A stretch of 64,000 nt of DNA from Lysinibacillus parviboronicapiens (GTDB lineage: Bacteria; Bacillota; Bacilli; Bacillales_A; Planococcaceae): assembly GCF_003049575.1 (NCBI RefSeq), contig NZ_PYWI01000008.1:62001-126000 (forward strand), given 5' to 3'. A program made the position numbers and the translations under genes. Below, one piece after another: positions 18,305-27,762 of the stretch (positions are counted from its first letter, which is position 1; every line of letters starts with the position of its first letter). The notes beneath the pieces are model-generated. The model saw only the letters and a program-made list of their open reading frames with translations. It ran no database searches and was not told the DNA's origin.

Positions 18305-18919
18305 ATGACAAAAATATTAATAACAGGGTTTGTGCCATTTCTTGACTATACAATGAATCCAACCATGCAAATTGTAGAAGCTTTGGATGGAAAGGTAATG
18401 GATGATTATGAGATTGCTGGACGCATATTGTCTGTAGATTTTCAGCAATCTGCCCAGCAGTTGCAACAACATATTGCTGAAGTAGAGCCTAAAATCATCA
18501 TCTCATTAGGATTAGCTGGAGGACGTTTTAAGATTACACCAGAGCGAATTGCCATTAATGTGAAAGATGGCGAGGTTGATAATAATGGTTATACACCAGT
18601 GGATGAAAGCATTCTTGACGGTGGAGTCGATGCCTATCTAACGAATTTGCCTATCCGCAACATGGTGAACCGCTTACACAACGAAGTCTATCCTGCCGAA
18701 ATTTCAAATACAGCAGGTACCTATTTATGCAATAATATTATGTATGAAGGGCTACGTTACGCACAGCAACATGAAGGAGTTCTCGCTGGATTCATCCATA
18801 TTCCTGCTTCCTTTGAGTTGGCCATTCAGCATGGCAAAATACCAGGATGGAATAGCCAAGATTTAATCGCCAGTATCGAAATCTGCATCAAAGAGGCAAT
18901 TTGTGCGGCGAATAATTAA
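18305..18919 (+). CDS. pcp: Pyroglutamyl-peptidase I (cysteine peptidase C15)
   Basis: 204 residues from the ATG at 18305 (AGGTGA 5 bp upstream); the in-frame GTG at 18296 lies inside the ribosome site. LITGFVPFLDYTMNP matches the C15 N-terminus. The catalytic triad is recognisable as E in TPERIAIN, C in TYLCNNIMYEG and H in FIHIPAS. It releases N-terminal 5-oxoproline (pyroglutamate) from peptides. It overlaps pxpB by 17 bp, whose product belongs to the enzyme that opens 5-oxoproline, giving a direct functional link. Confidence 0.93.
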   Translation: MTKILITGFVPFLDYTMNPTMQIVEALDGKVMDDYEIAGRILSVDFQQSAQQLQQHIAEVEPKIIISLGLAGGRFKITPERIAINVKDGEVDNNGYTPVDESILDGGVDAYLTNLPIRNMVNRLHNEVYPAEISNTAGTYLCNNIMYEGLRYAQQHEGVLAGFIHIPASFELAIQHGKIPGWNSQDLIASIEICIKEAICAANN

Positions 18920-19598
18920 TTTCCCTCATACTATGTGGATTAGCCAATACACAGTTCGTTTTGCATTTAATGAAGTAATATCCCAAGAAAATTTTCAAGC
19001 TGTACAAAAATTTAATTGGTTTCTGCAAAAAAATCTACAGCACAAGTTAGTTGAAACAGTTGCTAGCTATCACACAGTTACGGCATATATCCATCAAAAA
19101 ATTGATATAAAGTGTTTACAAAAGCAATGGCTTGCTATGCAAATGTCTACAACAAACGAAGAAATACCAAGTCGCCATTTACAAATTCCAATTTGCTATG
19201 ATGAAGAATTTGCCTTAGATATGCAACGTGTTATGGATTATACGCGCTTAACGTATGAAGAGGTAAAAGTAATGCACATGTCTAAGGCATACCTTGTGTA
19301 TTTAATTGGATTTTTACCGGGATTTCCTTATTTGGGTGATTTACATGAACAATTGTTTGTACCACGCTTGAAGAAGCCAAGAAAATCAGTATCAGCAAGC
19401 TCAGTTGGCATTGGTGGTGCACAGACAGGGATTTATCCACTCGATTCACCAGGTGGTTGGAATATTATTGGCAAAACACCATTTACTTTATTTGATGTAC
19501 ACGAGAAGAACAGTTTTTTATTTTCTCTAGGGGATCAAGTACAGTTTTATGAAATCACAAAGCAGGAGTATAGTGAAATAAAGAGCAAAGGAGTGTAG
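18903..19598 (+). CDS. pxpB: 5-oxoprolinase subunit B (KipI family)
   Basis: 231 residues. FLPGFPYLGDLHEQLFVPRL and VGIGGAQTGIYPLDSPGGWN are hallmarks of PxpB/KipI (allophanate hydrolase subunit 1 fold). With PxpA and PxpC it hydrolyses 5-oxoproline to glutamate using ATP. The GTG at 18903 gives a 17-bp overlap with pcp, with AAAGAGGC upstream; ATG at 18933 is possible but has no ribosome site. B. subtilis KipI was first described as a sporulation-kinase inhibitor, so a side role in signalling cannot be excluded. Confidence 0.93.
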   Translation: MRRIINFPHTMWISQYTVRFAFNEVISQENFQAVQKFNWFLQKNLQHKLVETVASYHTVTAYIHQKIDIKCLQKQWLAMQMSTTNEEIPSRHLQIPICYDEEFALDMQRVMDYTRLTYEEVKVMHMSKAYLVYLIGFLPGFPYLGDLHEQLFVPRLKKPRKSVSASSVGIGGAQTGIYPLDSPGGWNIIGKTPFTLFDVHEKNSFLFSLGDQVQFYEITKQEYSEIKSKGV

Positions 19599-19601
19599 CA
19601 G

Positions 19602-20474
19602 TTGAAGCCACTTCTTATAGTGAAAAAGCAAGGTGTATATGGTAGCATGCAAGACCAAGGGAGATACGGCTATCGGGCATACGGTATTCCTCGATCTGGA
19701 CCTATGGATAAAGTATCATTCCAAGCAGCTCATTATATTTTAAATAACGACAAAAACCAAACTTCATTTGAAGTATTTATTGGTGGGTTTGAATTTGAGG
19801 CATTAACTGGAGGTACTTATGTATTGACAGGGGCACAAAGCGAATGTTGCGTGAATGGTGTACCTGTCGAAATGTGGAAGACCTTTCAATTAGCACAGGG
19901 AGATCGGTTAACGATAAAAAATGTCAGTTGTGGGTCAATCGTGTATCTAACGCCTAAAGGTGGATTTCAAACAGCGCAAATACTGGCCAGTAATTCGTGT
20001 TTTCCCTTAGGGACCATAGGTGATTCGGTAAGGAAAGGTAGCATATTGTATGGGCATGAAACTGAGTCATCTGCGTCCATGCCATTTACAAGGGGTCTAT
20101 ATGCACCATTTCGTCCGACATTTAAAGACGCCATAACAGTAAGCGTTTTTAAAGGCCCTCATTTTGATTTATTTACCGAAGAAAGTCAACAGCAATTATT
20201 GCAGCATTCGTTCCAATTGACAGGGGGAAATCGGATGGGCTATTACTTGAAAGGTTCTGTGCTGCAGTTGAAGGAAAAGAAAGATATTCTTTCGGAGGCA
20301 ACACAATTTGGAACAATTCAAGTGCCACAAAATGGGGAGCCAATCGTATTAATGGCAGATGCACAAACGGTTGGTGGCTATCCAATAATTGCTACAATTC
20401 ATGAAGAGGACTTACATAAAATTGCTCAAATGCGTGTGTTTAACACTGTGAAATTTGCACTATCGGAGGGATAG
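19602..20474 (+). CDS. pxpC: 5-oxoprolinase subunit C (KipA family)
   Basis: 290 residues, TTG start with GGAGTG upstream. The N-terminal GSMQDQGRYGYRAYGIPRSG followed by PMD is the conserved signature of the PxpC/KipA (biotin-dependent carboxylase-like) domain. GNRMGYYLKG and LMADAQTVGGYP are typical C-terminal motifs. Partner of PxpB; together they form the catalytic complex with PxpA. Gaps to the neighbouring genes are 3 and 2 bp. Confidence 0.93.
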   Translation: MKPLLIVKKQGVYGSMQDQGRYGYRAYGIPRSGPMDKVSFQAAHYILNNDKNQTSFEVFIGGFEFEALTGGTYVLTGAQSECCVNGVPVEMWKTFQLAQGDRLTIKNVSCGSIVYLTPKGGFQTAQILASNSCFPLGTIGDSVRKGSILYGHETESSASMPFTRGLYAPFRPTFKDAITVSVFKGPHFDLFTEESQQQLLQHSFQLTGGNRMGYYLKGSVLQLKEKKDILSEATQFGTIQVPQNGEPIVLMADAQTVGGYPIIATIHEEDLHKIAQMRVFNTVKFALSEG

Positions 20475-20476
20475 CT

Positions 20477-21202
20477 ATGCCATTTGATATAAATTGTGAT
20501 ATGGGTGAAAGCACGGATGCTTTTAGATTAGACAATGATGATGCAATTTTAGATTATGTGACGTCCATTAATATTGCATGTGGCTATCATGCTGGTAATC
20601 ATACAATAATGCATCGTACTGTAAGAAATGCCATCCGAAAAAATGTCCATATTGGCGCACACCCAGGTTATCCTGATGTCGAAGGATTTGGTCGTCGTAA
20701 TCGGGATTTTAGTGCACAGGAAATTTACAATATGGTCGTCTATCAAATAGGGGCATTACAAGCTTTTGTTACTGTAGAAAATGGAACACTCCATCATGTC
20801 AAGCCGCATGGGGCGCTTTATAATCAAAGTGCAAATGATATCGAAAAGGCAACAGCGATTGTCAAGGCGGTATATGACGTAAACCCAGCATATATTTTAT
20901 ATTGCTTGTCTGGCAGTAAGATGGCCACTATTGCAAAAGAACAAGGATTACTGGTGTACGAGGAAGCTTTTTCAGATCGTAATTACAATGATGACGGTAC
21001 ATTAGTGAGTAGATTGGAACCAAATGCGCTGATTCACACAGAGGCGGAAATGCTAGTACATGTCAAAGGTATTTTCACAACGAATGAGGTAATGTCTGTG
21101 CAACAAAAGAAAATCAAAATTTCCGCCCAAACACTGTGTATACACGGGGACGGCCCACATGCACTCGCCTTTGCCAAAAAAATATATGAGCTGAATCGTT
21201 AA
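20477..21202 (+). CDS. pxpA: 5-oxoprolinase subunit A (LamB/YcsF family)
   Basis: 241 residues, a normal length. INCDMGES at the start, SINIACGYHAGN and GAHPGYPDVEGFGRR are the invariant LamB/YcsF motifs that line the metal/substrate site. It completes PxpABC in the order B-C-A. The stop is followed by no recognisable terminator; the gap downstream is decayed sequence. Last gene of the peptide-salvage cluster that starts at 9198. Confidence 0.95.
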   Translation: MPFDINCDMGESTDAFRLDNDDAILDYVTSINIACGYHAGNHTIMHRTVRNAIRKNVHIGAHPGYPDVEGFGRRNRDFSAQEIYNMVVYQIGALQAFVTVENGTLHHVKPHGALYNQSANDIEKATAIVKAVYDVNPAYILYCLSGSKMATIAKEQGLLVYEEAFSDRNYNDDGTLVSRLEPNALIHTEAEMLVHVKGIFTTNEVMSVQQKKIKISAQTLCIHGDGPHALAFAKKIYELNR

Positions 21203-21583
21203 GTAAGGTAAGTTTGACAACTTAGAAAGAAAATGACGCCTAAGCCAAGCTGATTGGTGTGGTAATCGAGGAAAATGAATGAACAGCCGACTTTTACTTC
21301 GGGCACCATGCCAATTATTCCTTTGATTTTTTTAAGCGGGCAATAACACCCAGGTGAATGGAAGGCGTTAAAAGGCAGTCCCATTGGTGACTTTGGTTTC
21401 AATCGTGTTAGCAGTCACTGTGGTGATTCATGGACTAGTCTTTAAATGCCTTCTCTTTTTTATGTTCATCTATAAATCGTTACGTTTACTAAAACACGTA
21501 CCACTTGTTGAGGGGCTTGTTATACCTATGTACCTATGTATCTATAAAGTAAAATTTGTTTAATAAAGTAGTGGTAATGTCCA
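21203..21583 (+). other. Gap without a supported gene; coding-like scraps
   Basis: No open frame with a ribosome site. Short plus-strand pieces look coding but are in different frames (for example HPGEWKALKGSPIGDFGFNR near 21350-21410, and a hydrophobic VTLVSIVLAVTVVIHGLVF near 21389-21445). This pattern suits a decayed gene I cannot name. Confidence 0.35.
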
Positions 21584-21942
21584 TCAATTTACTTTCTTAT
21601 ATGTAAATGTGTATTCATAATAGCTGATTGCATCCAGTTTTTTTTGTGCATTTTGGGATGAAGTTTCCATGATATCAAGAATGCCTTCTGCGACTTTAAT
21701 TGGTACATAAAGATAGGTCTCTGGCAATTCTGCAATAAAGCATACATACAGCCAAAGTAGGTAATATCCTTCAGTGCGATGGCTGTTGTTCTATAATGTC
21801 TCGTAAAGCGCCAGCTAGTGGTGTTACGTTCTTCTCTATCTTTCCACCTACGCCATTCCAAGCCCCATCCATTCAGAAAAATCCCTATATAGCCATACTA
21901 TTTGGTCACCCTCTTCACAAAACAACTTGTAAATGCTACCAA
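21584..21942 (-). pseudogene. Decayed Nudix hydrolase
   Basis: On the minus strand a TTG (21940-21942) follows GGAGG (21950-21954) but is interrupted after 14 codons. Further on, one frame reads AWNGVGGKIEKNVTPLAGAL then RDIIEQ, which is a Nudix box (GGK-E-x7 type) with the second half damaged. After a frameshift comes LPETYLYVPIKVAEGILDIM and a C-terminus ending at the TGA at 21584-21586. At least two frame disruptions and one internal stop are present. The final Nudix-box glutamates (REx2EE) read as RDIIEQ, so catalysis would be lost even without the frameshifts. Confidence 0.7.
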
Positions 21943-22066
21943 TTACATTCCTCCTTTTGTTTAGCAAAGCGAAAAAAATCAAGCACATGAATGTGGTGAT
22001 TCCAGCCATTAACCGCTCTTGAATGCTCCGCATGAAATGAATCGATGATAAAAACTAACATTTAAA

Positions 22067-22136
22067 TGTTCAAAGTAAACAAAAAGTTATTGACTTAATT
22101 ATCAGAAAAGTGCATAATTTGTTCAAAGTGAACAAA
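22067..22136 (+). promoter_or_regulatory. Promoter and palindromic operators of the sugar-acid operon
   Basis: TTGACT (22090-22095), 17 bp, CATAAT (22113-22118) forms a strong promoter. TTTGTTCA-AAG-TGAACAAA (22118-22136) is a perfect 8-bp palindrome just downstream of the -10. A second, imperfect copy TGTTCA-AAG-TAAACA (22067-22081) lies upstream of the -35. Two sites flanking the promoter fit repression by the DeoR-type protein encoded next, possibly with looping. Confidence 0.8.
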
Positions 22137-22165
22137 TGATTTTTAGGTACAGAAAGGGAACTACT

Positions 22166-22927
22166 ATGACACCTTTAAAACGAAAGAAAAAAATTATTGA
22201 TGAAATTCAGAAAAAAGGCAGGGTAGAAATTTTAGAATTAGTTGAGATGCTTGGTGTGTCTGCCATGACAATTCGTCGGGATTTAGATGAACTTGAAAAA
22301 CATAAAAAGCTTATTCGTACACATGGCGGTGCAACACATGCTCAAACTATTATGACAGAAGTAAGTTACAATCAAAAACTTTCTGAAGCACGTTCACAAA
22401 AAATAGAAATTGCAGAAAAAGCAGTGTCACTTGTTAAAGAAGACATGAAAGTTTTTTTAGATTCTGGCACAACCAATTTAGAAATTGCACGCCAGTTAAA
22501 ATCAAGACAACCCCTAACGATTGTAACGAACGATATTATAATTGCTGCTGAATTGATGGATAGTGAGCACGAATTAGTATTACTCGGTGGCATTGTTCAA
22601 AAAAATGTAGGCGCTGTGTTCGGGGTAACAGCTGATGAAATGTTGCGAAATATTCATGTAGATATCGCATTTATAGGTGCACATGCAGTACATGCCAATT
22701 TAGGAATCATGTCGACTACCTTTGAAAAGGCTTCTTTGAAAAAGCGTGTTATTGACGCTTCTGAATCAGTTTATCTAGTAGTCGATTCTAGTAAGTTTGA
22801 AAAGAAAGCGTTTGCAAAAATTGCTAAAGTAGACAGCGTAACGGGAATTATTACGGATCATCTTTTGCCAGAGGATATCAAAGAGCTTTATAAGGAATAT
22901 TCAATATTCATAGAAGAGGTGAGTTAA
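22166..22927 (+). CDS. DeoR-family transcriptional repressor
   Basis: 253 residues from the ATG at 22166 (AAGGGA 6 bp upstream); the earlier ATG at 22136 overlaps the operator and has no ribosome site. The N-terminal HTH RVEILELVEMLGVSAMTIRR followed by DLDELE and THGGA is diagnostic of DeoR. The C-terminal DeoR sensor domain has the DSGTTNLEIA and GIVQKNVGAVFG motifs that bind a phosphorylated sugar intermediate. The likely effector is the product of the adjacent kinase. It overlaps the kinase gene by one base. Confidence 0.92.
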   Translation: MTPLKRKKKIIDEIQKKGRVEILELVEMLGVSAMTIRRDLDELEKHKKLIRTHGGATHAQTIMTEVSYNQKLSEARSQKIEIAEKAVSLVKEDMKVFLDSGTTNLEIARQLKSRQPLTIVTNDIIIAAELMDSEHELVLLGGIVQKNVGAVFGVTADEMLRNIHVDIAFIGAHAVHANLGIMSTTFEKASLKKRVIDASESVYLVVDSSKFEKKAFAKIAKVDSVTGIITDHLLPEDIKELYKEYSIFIEEVS

Positions 22928-24231
22928 TGAAAATCGGCGTAATTGCAGATGACCTAACAGGAGCTAATGCAACGGGCGTGTGTTTATCAAAAAAGGCGTT
23001 TCGTAGTGCTACTGTAGTATTCGGTGGAGAAATCCCTAAAAATAGCTCGCTTAATGCGCTATGTTTCGATACAGATAGTCGTTATGTGCAACCACAAATT
23101 GCTGCACAGCGCGTCCTCCGTGTTCAAAAGCAGCTAGATATGTGGGGAGCAGATGTTATTGCGAAACGAATTGATAGTACTGTACGTGGAAATTTGGGGA
23201 GTGAGATTGATGCATTATTAGAGATCAAAGCAAATCGAATTGCGGTTGTCATCGTGACGTATCCGGACTCTGGTCGTTCCGTAACAGGTGGTTATTTACT
23301 AGTAGATGGGGTTCCTGTTGAAAAAACAGATGTTGCAAAAGACCCGATGAATCCAATTACGGATTCCCATGTACCGTCTATTTTACAAAAGCAAAGCTAT
23401 CATAAAGTTACACATATTACTTTATCATGTGTGTTACAAGGACAACTAGCATTACGTGAACAACTAGTACAACAGATTGAAGAAGGTAGTCGTATTATCG
23501 TGATAGATGCTATATCGAATGAAGATATTGATGTCATCGCTGAGGCAATGATGACTATTAAAGATTTCGATGTAATGCCTGTCGATCCTGGGCCATTAAC
23601 AGCGGCATACGGCTATGCCAAGACCGCCCAATCTGTCAAAAATAATAAAATTATCGTGACAGTTGGAAGCATTACCTCATTAACAGGTTGCCAGTTACAA
23701 TACGTCATTGATAAACGCAATGCCAACCCAGTTTACGTCAATCCTCAACAACTTGCCTCCGTTTCATCTAGCTGGGACGAGGAAATTGCACGTGCTACAG
23801 CGGAAGCATTCGAAAAGCTATTTAGTGAAGATGTATTAATCATCACGACCTATTCACCACGAACAGAAAAATTAGACTTATGGACGCTTGCAAAGGAACA
23901 AAATGTCCCAGAAGAAATAGTAGCAAAACGGATTACAGAGGGCTTAGCCATGATAACAAATCAAGTTGTACAACATGCGAAATCTCGTATTAGCGGTTCG
24001 TTTTCTAGCGGCGGGGATGTTACAGCGGCTATTTGTGCAATCAGTGGTGCAGAAGCGATTCAACTATATGACGAAGTGCTACCACGGGCAGCATTTGGGC
24101 GATTTATCGGTGGTACATTCGATGGGATTCCTGTCGTAACAAAAGGCGGAACAGTGGGTGACAAGCATTCGATTGATGAGTGCATTCAATATTTAATAAA
24201 TAACAAGGAAGAAGGTCGAGTAACAATATGA
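22927..24231 (+). CDS. Four-carbon sugar-acid kinase (DUF1537 family), probable D-threonate kinase
   Basis: 434 residues. The N-terminus [17 protein letters not shown] is the substrate-binding start of the DUF1537 kinase family (OtnK, LtnK, DtnK). The C-terminal nucleotide site is visible as [15 protein letters not shown] and [20 protein letters not shown]. Pairing with a PdxA2-type dehydrogenase is the arrangement established for D- or L-threonate catabolism: phosphorylation at O4, then oxidation and decarboxylation to dihydroxyacetone phosphate. Which threonate isomer is used cannot be read from the sequence; D-threonate (DtnK) is likelier since a GntP carrier and no LtnD-like gene is present. 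Confidence 0.85.
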   Translation: MKIGVIADDLTGANATGVCLSKKAFRSATVVFGGEIPKNSSLNALCFDTDSRYVQPQIAAQRVLRVQKQLDMWGADVIAKRIDSTVRGNLGSEIDALLEIKANRIAVVIVTYPDSGRSVTGGYLLVDGVPVEKTDVAKDPMNPITDSHVPSILQKQSYHKVTHITLSCVLQGQLALREQLVQQIEEGSRIIVIDAISNEDIDVIAEAMMTIKDFDVMPVDPGPLTAAYGYAKTAQSVKNNKIIVTVGSITSLTGCQLQYVIDKRNANPVYVNPQQLASVSSSWDEEIARATAEAFEKLFSEDVLIITTYSPRTEKLDLWTLAKEQNVPEEIVAKRITEGLAMITNQVVQHAKSRISGSFSSGGDVTAAICAISGAEAIQLYDEVLPRAAFGRFIGGTFDGIPVVTKGGTVGDKHSIDECIQYLINNKEEGRVTI

Positions 24232-25244
24232 CAACAACTATTAGAGAAATTATCGCTATTCCAATGGGCGATGCAGCAGGAATTGGGCCAGAAATTACTG
24301 TGAAATCTTTAGCAAAGGAAGAGATTTATACAATGTGCAAGCCATTAGTAGTCGGTGATGCAGGCATTGTTCAAAAAGCCATCGATGTAACGGGCGTACA
24401 ATTGTCAGTCAATGTGGTTTCCACACCATTAGATGGTAAATATCAATTCGGTACCATTGATATCATCGATTTAGCCAACGTCGATATGGATGCATTTGAA
24501 CCGGGTCAAGTATCAGCTCAAAATGGTAGGGCGTCTTTTGAATTTATTAAAAAATCAGTAGAACTAGCAATGAATGGTGAAGTCAAAGCTTTAGCAACTA
24601 CACCGATTAATAAAGAATCATTAAAAGCTGGAAAAGTGCAGTATATCGGACATACAGAAATGCTGGAAGACTTAGCACAATCCAAAGATCCACTAACAAT
24701 GTTTCAAGTAAAGGGGATGCGTATTTTCTTCTTAACACGTCATTTATCTGTTGCGGATGCCATTAAACAAATGACAAAAGAACGTGTATACGATTACTTA
24801 GTGCGTTGTGACAAAGCATTAGCACGTTTAGGTGTTGAAAGTCGTAAATTTGCAGTAGCGGGTTTAAACCCACATGCTGGTGAAGGGGGGTTATTCGGAA
24901 TGGAGGAAGTAGAAGAAATCAAACCAGGCATTGAATTAGCAGTCGCTGCTGGTATCGATGCCGTTGGGCCTGTTCCGGCAGACTCTGTTTTTTATCAGGC
25001 ACTAAATGGTCGCTATGATGCTGTTCTGTCTTTATATCACGACCAAGGACATATCGCTGCAAAAATGACGGACTTCCACCGTACAATTTCAATTACAAAT
25101 GGTTTACCGTTTTTACGTACATCCGTAGATCACGGAACAGCATTTGATATTGCTTGGAAAAATATAGCTTCGGAAGTAAGTATGTATGAATGCATCAAGC
25201 TTGCTGCTGAATATGCACCGAAATTTACAAGACAATCACTTTGA
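24228..25244 (+). CDS. pdxA2: PdxA2-type 4-phosphothreonate dehydrogenase
   Basis: 338 residues. Motifs of the PdxA family: [12 protein letters not shown] at the start, [22 protein letters not shown] with metal-ligand His, [12 protein letters not shown], and [15 protein letters not shown] plus [11 protein letters not shown] at the end. PdxA itself acts in vitamin B6 synthesis, but Bacillales make PLP by PdxS/PdxT, and the operon with a DUF1537 kinase points to the PdxA2 role of oxidising 4-phosphothreonate. It overlaps the kinase gene by 4 bp, so translation is coupled. A terminator follows. Confidence 0.88.
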   Translation: MTTTIREIIAIPMGDAAGIGPEITVKSLAKEEIYTMCKPLVVGDAGIVQKAIDVTGVQLSVNVVSTPLDGKYQFGTIDIIDLANVDMDAFEPGQVSAQNGRASFEFIKKSVELAMNGEVKALATTPINKESLKAGKVQYIGHTEMLEDLAQSKDPLTMFQVKGMRIFFLTRHLSVADAIKQMTKERVYDYLVRCDKALARLGVESRKFAVAGLNPHAGEGGLFGMEEVEEIKPGIELAVAAGIDAVGPVPADSVFYQALNGRYDAVLSLYHDQGHIAAKMTDFHRTISITNGLPFLRTSVDHGTAFDIAWKNIASEVSMYECIKLAAEYAPKFTRQSL

Positions 25245-25256
25245 TTAAAAAGAAAT

Positions 25257-25282
25257 GAGGGAATATTCCTTTCCTCTTTTTT
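25257..25282 (+). terminator. Terminator between pdxA2 and the permease gene
   Basis: GAGGGAA (25257-25263) with TTTCCTC (25270-25276), loop TATTCC, then TTTTTTC. The permease gene has no strong promoter of its own, so this is probably leaky. Confidence 0.65.
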
Positions 25283-25310
25283 CTTATATAAAAATGAAAG
25301 GGGTTACAAT

Positions 25311-26684
25311 ATGACAACAGAAACAACGATTTTACTAGGTCTTATTATTGGCGTAATCTTATTAGTATTTCTAGTTGTGAAAACAAAGATTCATGTTTTT
25401 TTAGCATTAATTATTTCAGCGGCAACTACAGGGATTATTGGTGGAATGGCACCAAAAGCTGTTTCAGATGCTATAGTTAGTGGATTTGGCAGTACGCTTG
25501 GTTCAATAGGTATTGTTATTGGTTTTGGCGTAATGATGGGACGTATTTTAGAAGTATCAGGAGCAGCAGAACGATTAGCTTATGAATTGATTCGTTTTGT
25601 TGGTAGAAAAAAAGAAGAATGGGCGATGGCTTTGGCGGGCTACATCGTGGCAATCCCAATCTTCGTTGATTCTACATTTATTATTCTAACACCATTAATT
25701 AAATCTGTCGCACGAAACACTGGTAAATCTGTAGTAGCTATCGGGATTCCATTAGCAATTGGTGCAGCGGCAACACACCATGCGGTTCCTCCTACACCTG
25801 GTCCATTAGGGGTTGCAGGGATTTTCAATGTTGATGTTGGACAAATGATTATTTATGGATTGATTTTTGCTGTGCCAATAATGCTTGTCGGTATTTTCTA
25901 TGGGAAATGGCTCGGTAAGCGCATCAATCAAATTCCAAACGAAGATGGGACGGATTGGATTCGACAAGACGAAGAATATACGTATCAAGATTTTGTTAAA
26001 TTATCAGATGAGCGTAATAAAGAATTACCATCATTGTTCCGTTCAATTTTTCCAATCTTATTACCAATCGTGTTAATTTTCTTAAATACAACGTTATCAG
26101 CTTTTAAAATTACCGGTGGCATTTTTGACTATTTAATCTTCTTAGGTCAACCAATTATTGCAGTTGGTTTAGCAGTAATTGCTTCGATTTATACATTAGC
26201 TAGTCAATGGGATCGTAAAGAAGTTTTAGGTCGTTTGGAAGAAGGTATGAATAGTGCCGGGGTTATATTATTAATTACTGGTGCGGGAGGAGCGTTTGGT
26301 TTCGTATTACGTGAAAGTGGTGCTGGCGATTATATCGGTAATTCAGTAGCCTCTCTTCCATTGCCAGCTGTCTTAATTCCATTCATTATCGCTTCACTTG
26401 TTCGATTGATTCAAGGAAGTGGTACTGTTGCTATGATAACAGCCGCTTCAATTTCAGCACCAATTTTAATGGCTATTCCAGATGTTAACATGGTATTAGC
26501 TGCACAAGCTGCTGCATTAGGCGCTATGGTGTTCTCATACTTCAGTGATACATTATTCTGGGTAGTCAACCGTTCGCTTGGCATTACAGATACGAAAGAG
26601 CAAATTATGGTATGGTCTGTACCAACAACTTTAGCTTGGCTAGTATCATTGATTATGATTTTAGTTACAGATTTTATTGTATAA
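25311..26684 (+). CDS. GntP-family sugar-acid:H+ symporter
   Basis: 457 residues with about 12 membrane helices. GntP family marks: GGMAPKAVSDAIVSGFGSTL near the start, PIFVDSTFIILTPL, the loop HHAVPPTPGPLGVAGIFNVD, and SYFSDTLFWVVNRSLGIT near the end. GntP carriers import gluconate and related aldonic acids with protons. Its place after the kinase and dehydrogenase makes threonate or another C4 acid the probable cargo. AAAGGGG lies ahead of the ATG. Confidence 0.92.
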   Translation: MTTETTILLGLIIGVILLVFLVVKTKIHVFLALIISAATTGIIGGMAPKAVSDAIVSGFGSTLGSIGIVIGFGVMMGRILEVSGAAERLAYELIRFVGRKKEEWAMALAGYIVAIPIFVDSTFIILTPLIKSVARNTGKSVVAIGIPLAIGAAATHHAVPPTPGPLGVAGIFNVDVGQMIIYGLIFAVPIMLVGIFYGKWLGKRINQIPNEDGTDWIRQDEEYTYQDFVKLSDERNKELPSLFRSIFPILLPIVLIFLNTTLSAFKITGGIFDYLIFLGQPIIAVGLAVIASIYTLASQWDRKEVLGRLEEGMNSAGVILLITGAGGAFGFVLRESGAGDYIGNSVASLPLPAVLIPFIIASLVRLIQGSGTVAMITAASISAPILMAIPDVNMVLAAQAAALGAMVFSYFSDTLFWVVNRSLGITDTKEQIMVWSVPTTLAWLVSLIMILVTDFIV

Positions 26685-27409
26685 ATAACCGTAACACATC
26701 ATGCAAAAATATCGTTGCCGTATCAAGTGAAAGTAAAACAAACTGGAACAACCTAACGATTTCGTTTAATGAATTACTGAGGTAAGCGAACCTGACAAAT
26801 GCTAAAAGGCGCTACGCTCAGTTTATATCAAGATATCATATCTCAACTTGTAACTTTAGCTGAAGAATGTACACTGCACAGTAATCAAGGTTCAGTGTAC
26901 ACATTCTATTAGTCGTATTCATTATCAAAAAAAGGGCATGGTCATAAGCATAATACGTTACCATACGGCCACTGATAATGCCCTATCTTGCACTAAAGTC
27001 TGAACCATTCTTCTAAGTCGATTTAAGAAATACTACAACAGCAAACGTCTAACTATATTTGAATACAAGTGAAACTAAACAACCAGTTGCCGGTTCAATA
27101 CCGACAACTGGTTGGATGATTGTTTACCTTTGTCTTATATATCGGGTCAGTCCCTTGGTCACTGACCAGCTTATCCTACATCAATCGCTACGTTCTACTC
27201 ACACTTTTGTCGCGAAGATGATTCTAGCGGCAGCGATTAATTTCTGTTTATCTATCCGTTTGTAGAAAACCGAGGTCACTTTCTGGACGTCCAAGTTCCG
27301 CAGTCGTTTTGTGTGAATCATTTTCTAATAATAATGCGCAGGAATCTTAGTGATTTCATTATATGATGGTTATCAAACAGCATAACGAAACCCAAATAAA
27401 GCTTGCCAG
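26685..27409. other. 725-bp gap with three hairpins and no supported gene
   Basis: No frame with a ribosome site. Hairpins: AGAATGTACACTG (26864-26876) with 26893-26907 (2-nt bulge), an AGGGCAT/ATGCCCT arm pair spanning about 26934-26985, and AACCAGTTG-x-CGGT (27081-27094) with 27100-27113, loop TCAAT. The last could end transcripts from the DUF4183 genes on the minus strand, which have no other terminator. Confidence 0.45.
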
Positions 27410-27730
27410 TTAAGTTGTTGTCACAAATTCTACAGCCTCAACTACCAATGGCGTGCCAGCAGAAATAGTGCCTGTAACCGTGTTAAAGGTTAACTCGGTT
27501 GTAGAAATTGTATACGATTCGCCCTCTTGTAAGACACCATTAACATAGAAGTTATAGTAACCATTCGTTACGACTGGAAAAGCAGTTGCGGCAACCCCAC
27601 TATCATCTAGGAAGGCAGTAGCAGGGATAGTGGTACCGTCAGCAACTGTTAAAGTTGTAGCTAATATATTAAAAAATCTTGTCGAAGTGCCAGTCACATT
27701 GACATTAATATTAATTATGGAAAGTGCCAT
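27410..27730 (-). CDS. DUF4183 domain protein
   Basis: 106 residues from the ATG at 27730, preferred because GGAGGTGAAAA lies just upstream. Nearly the whole protein is the DUF4183 domain: TIPATAFLDDSGVAATAFPV, NGYYNFYVNGVLQEGESYTI, then a C-terminal GTPLVVEAVEF. It is beta-rich with many Thr/Val. In Bacillaceae such proteins are small surface or spore-layer components of unknown role. It lies 32 bp after a paralogue of the same family. Confidence 0.85.
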   Translation of the reverse strand: MALSIININVNVTGTSTRFFNILATTLTVADGTTIPATAFLDDSGVAATAFPVVTNGYYNFYVNGVLQEGESYTISTTELTFNTVTGTISAGTPLVVEAVEFVTTT

Positions 27731-27762
27731 TTTTTCACCTCCTTTCATGCTAGCGGCAGCCA

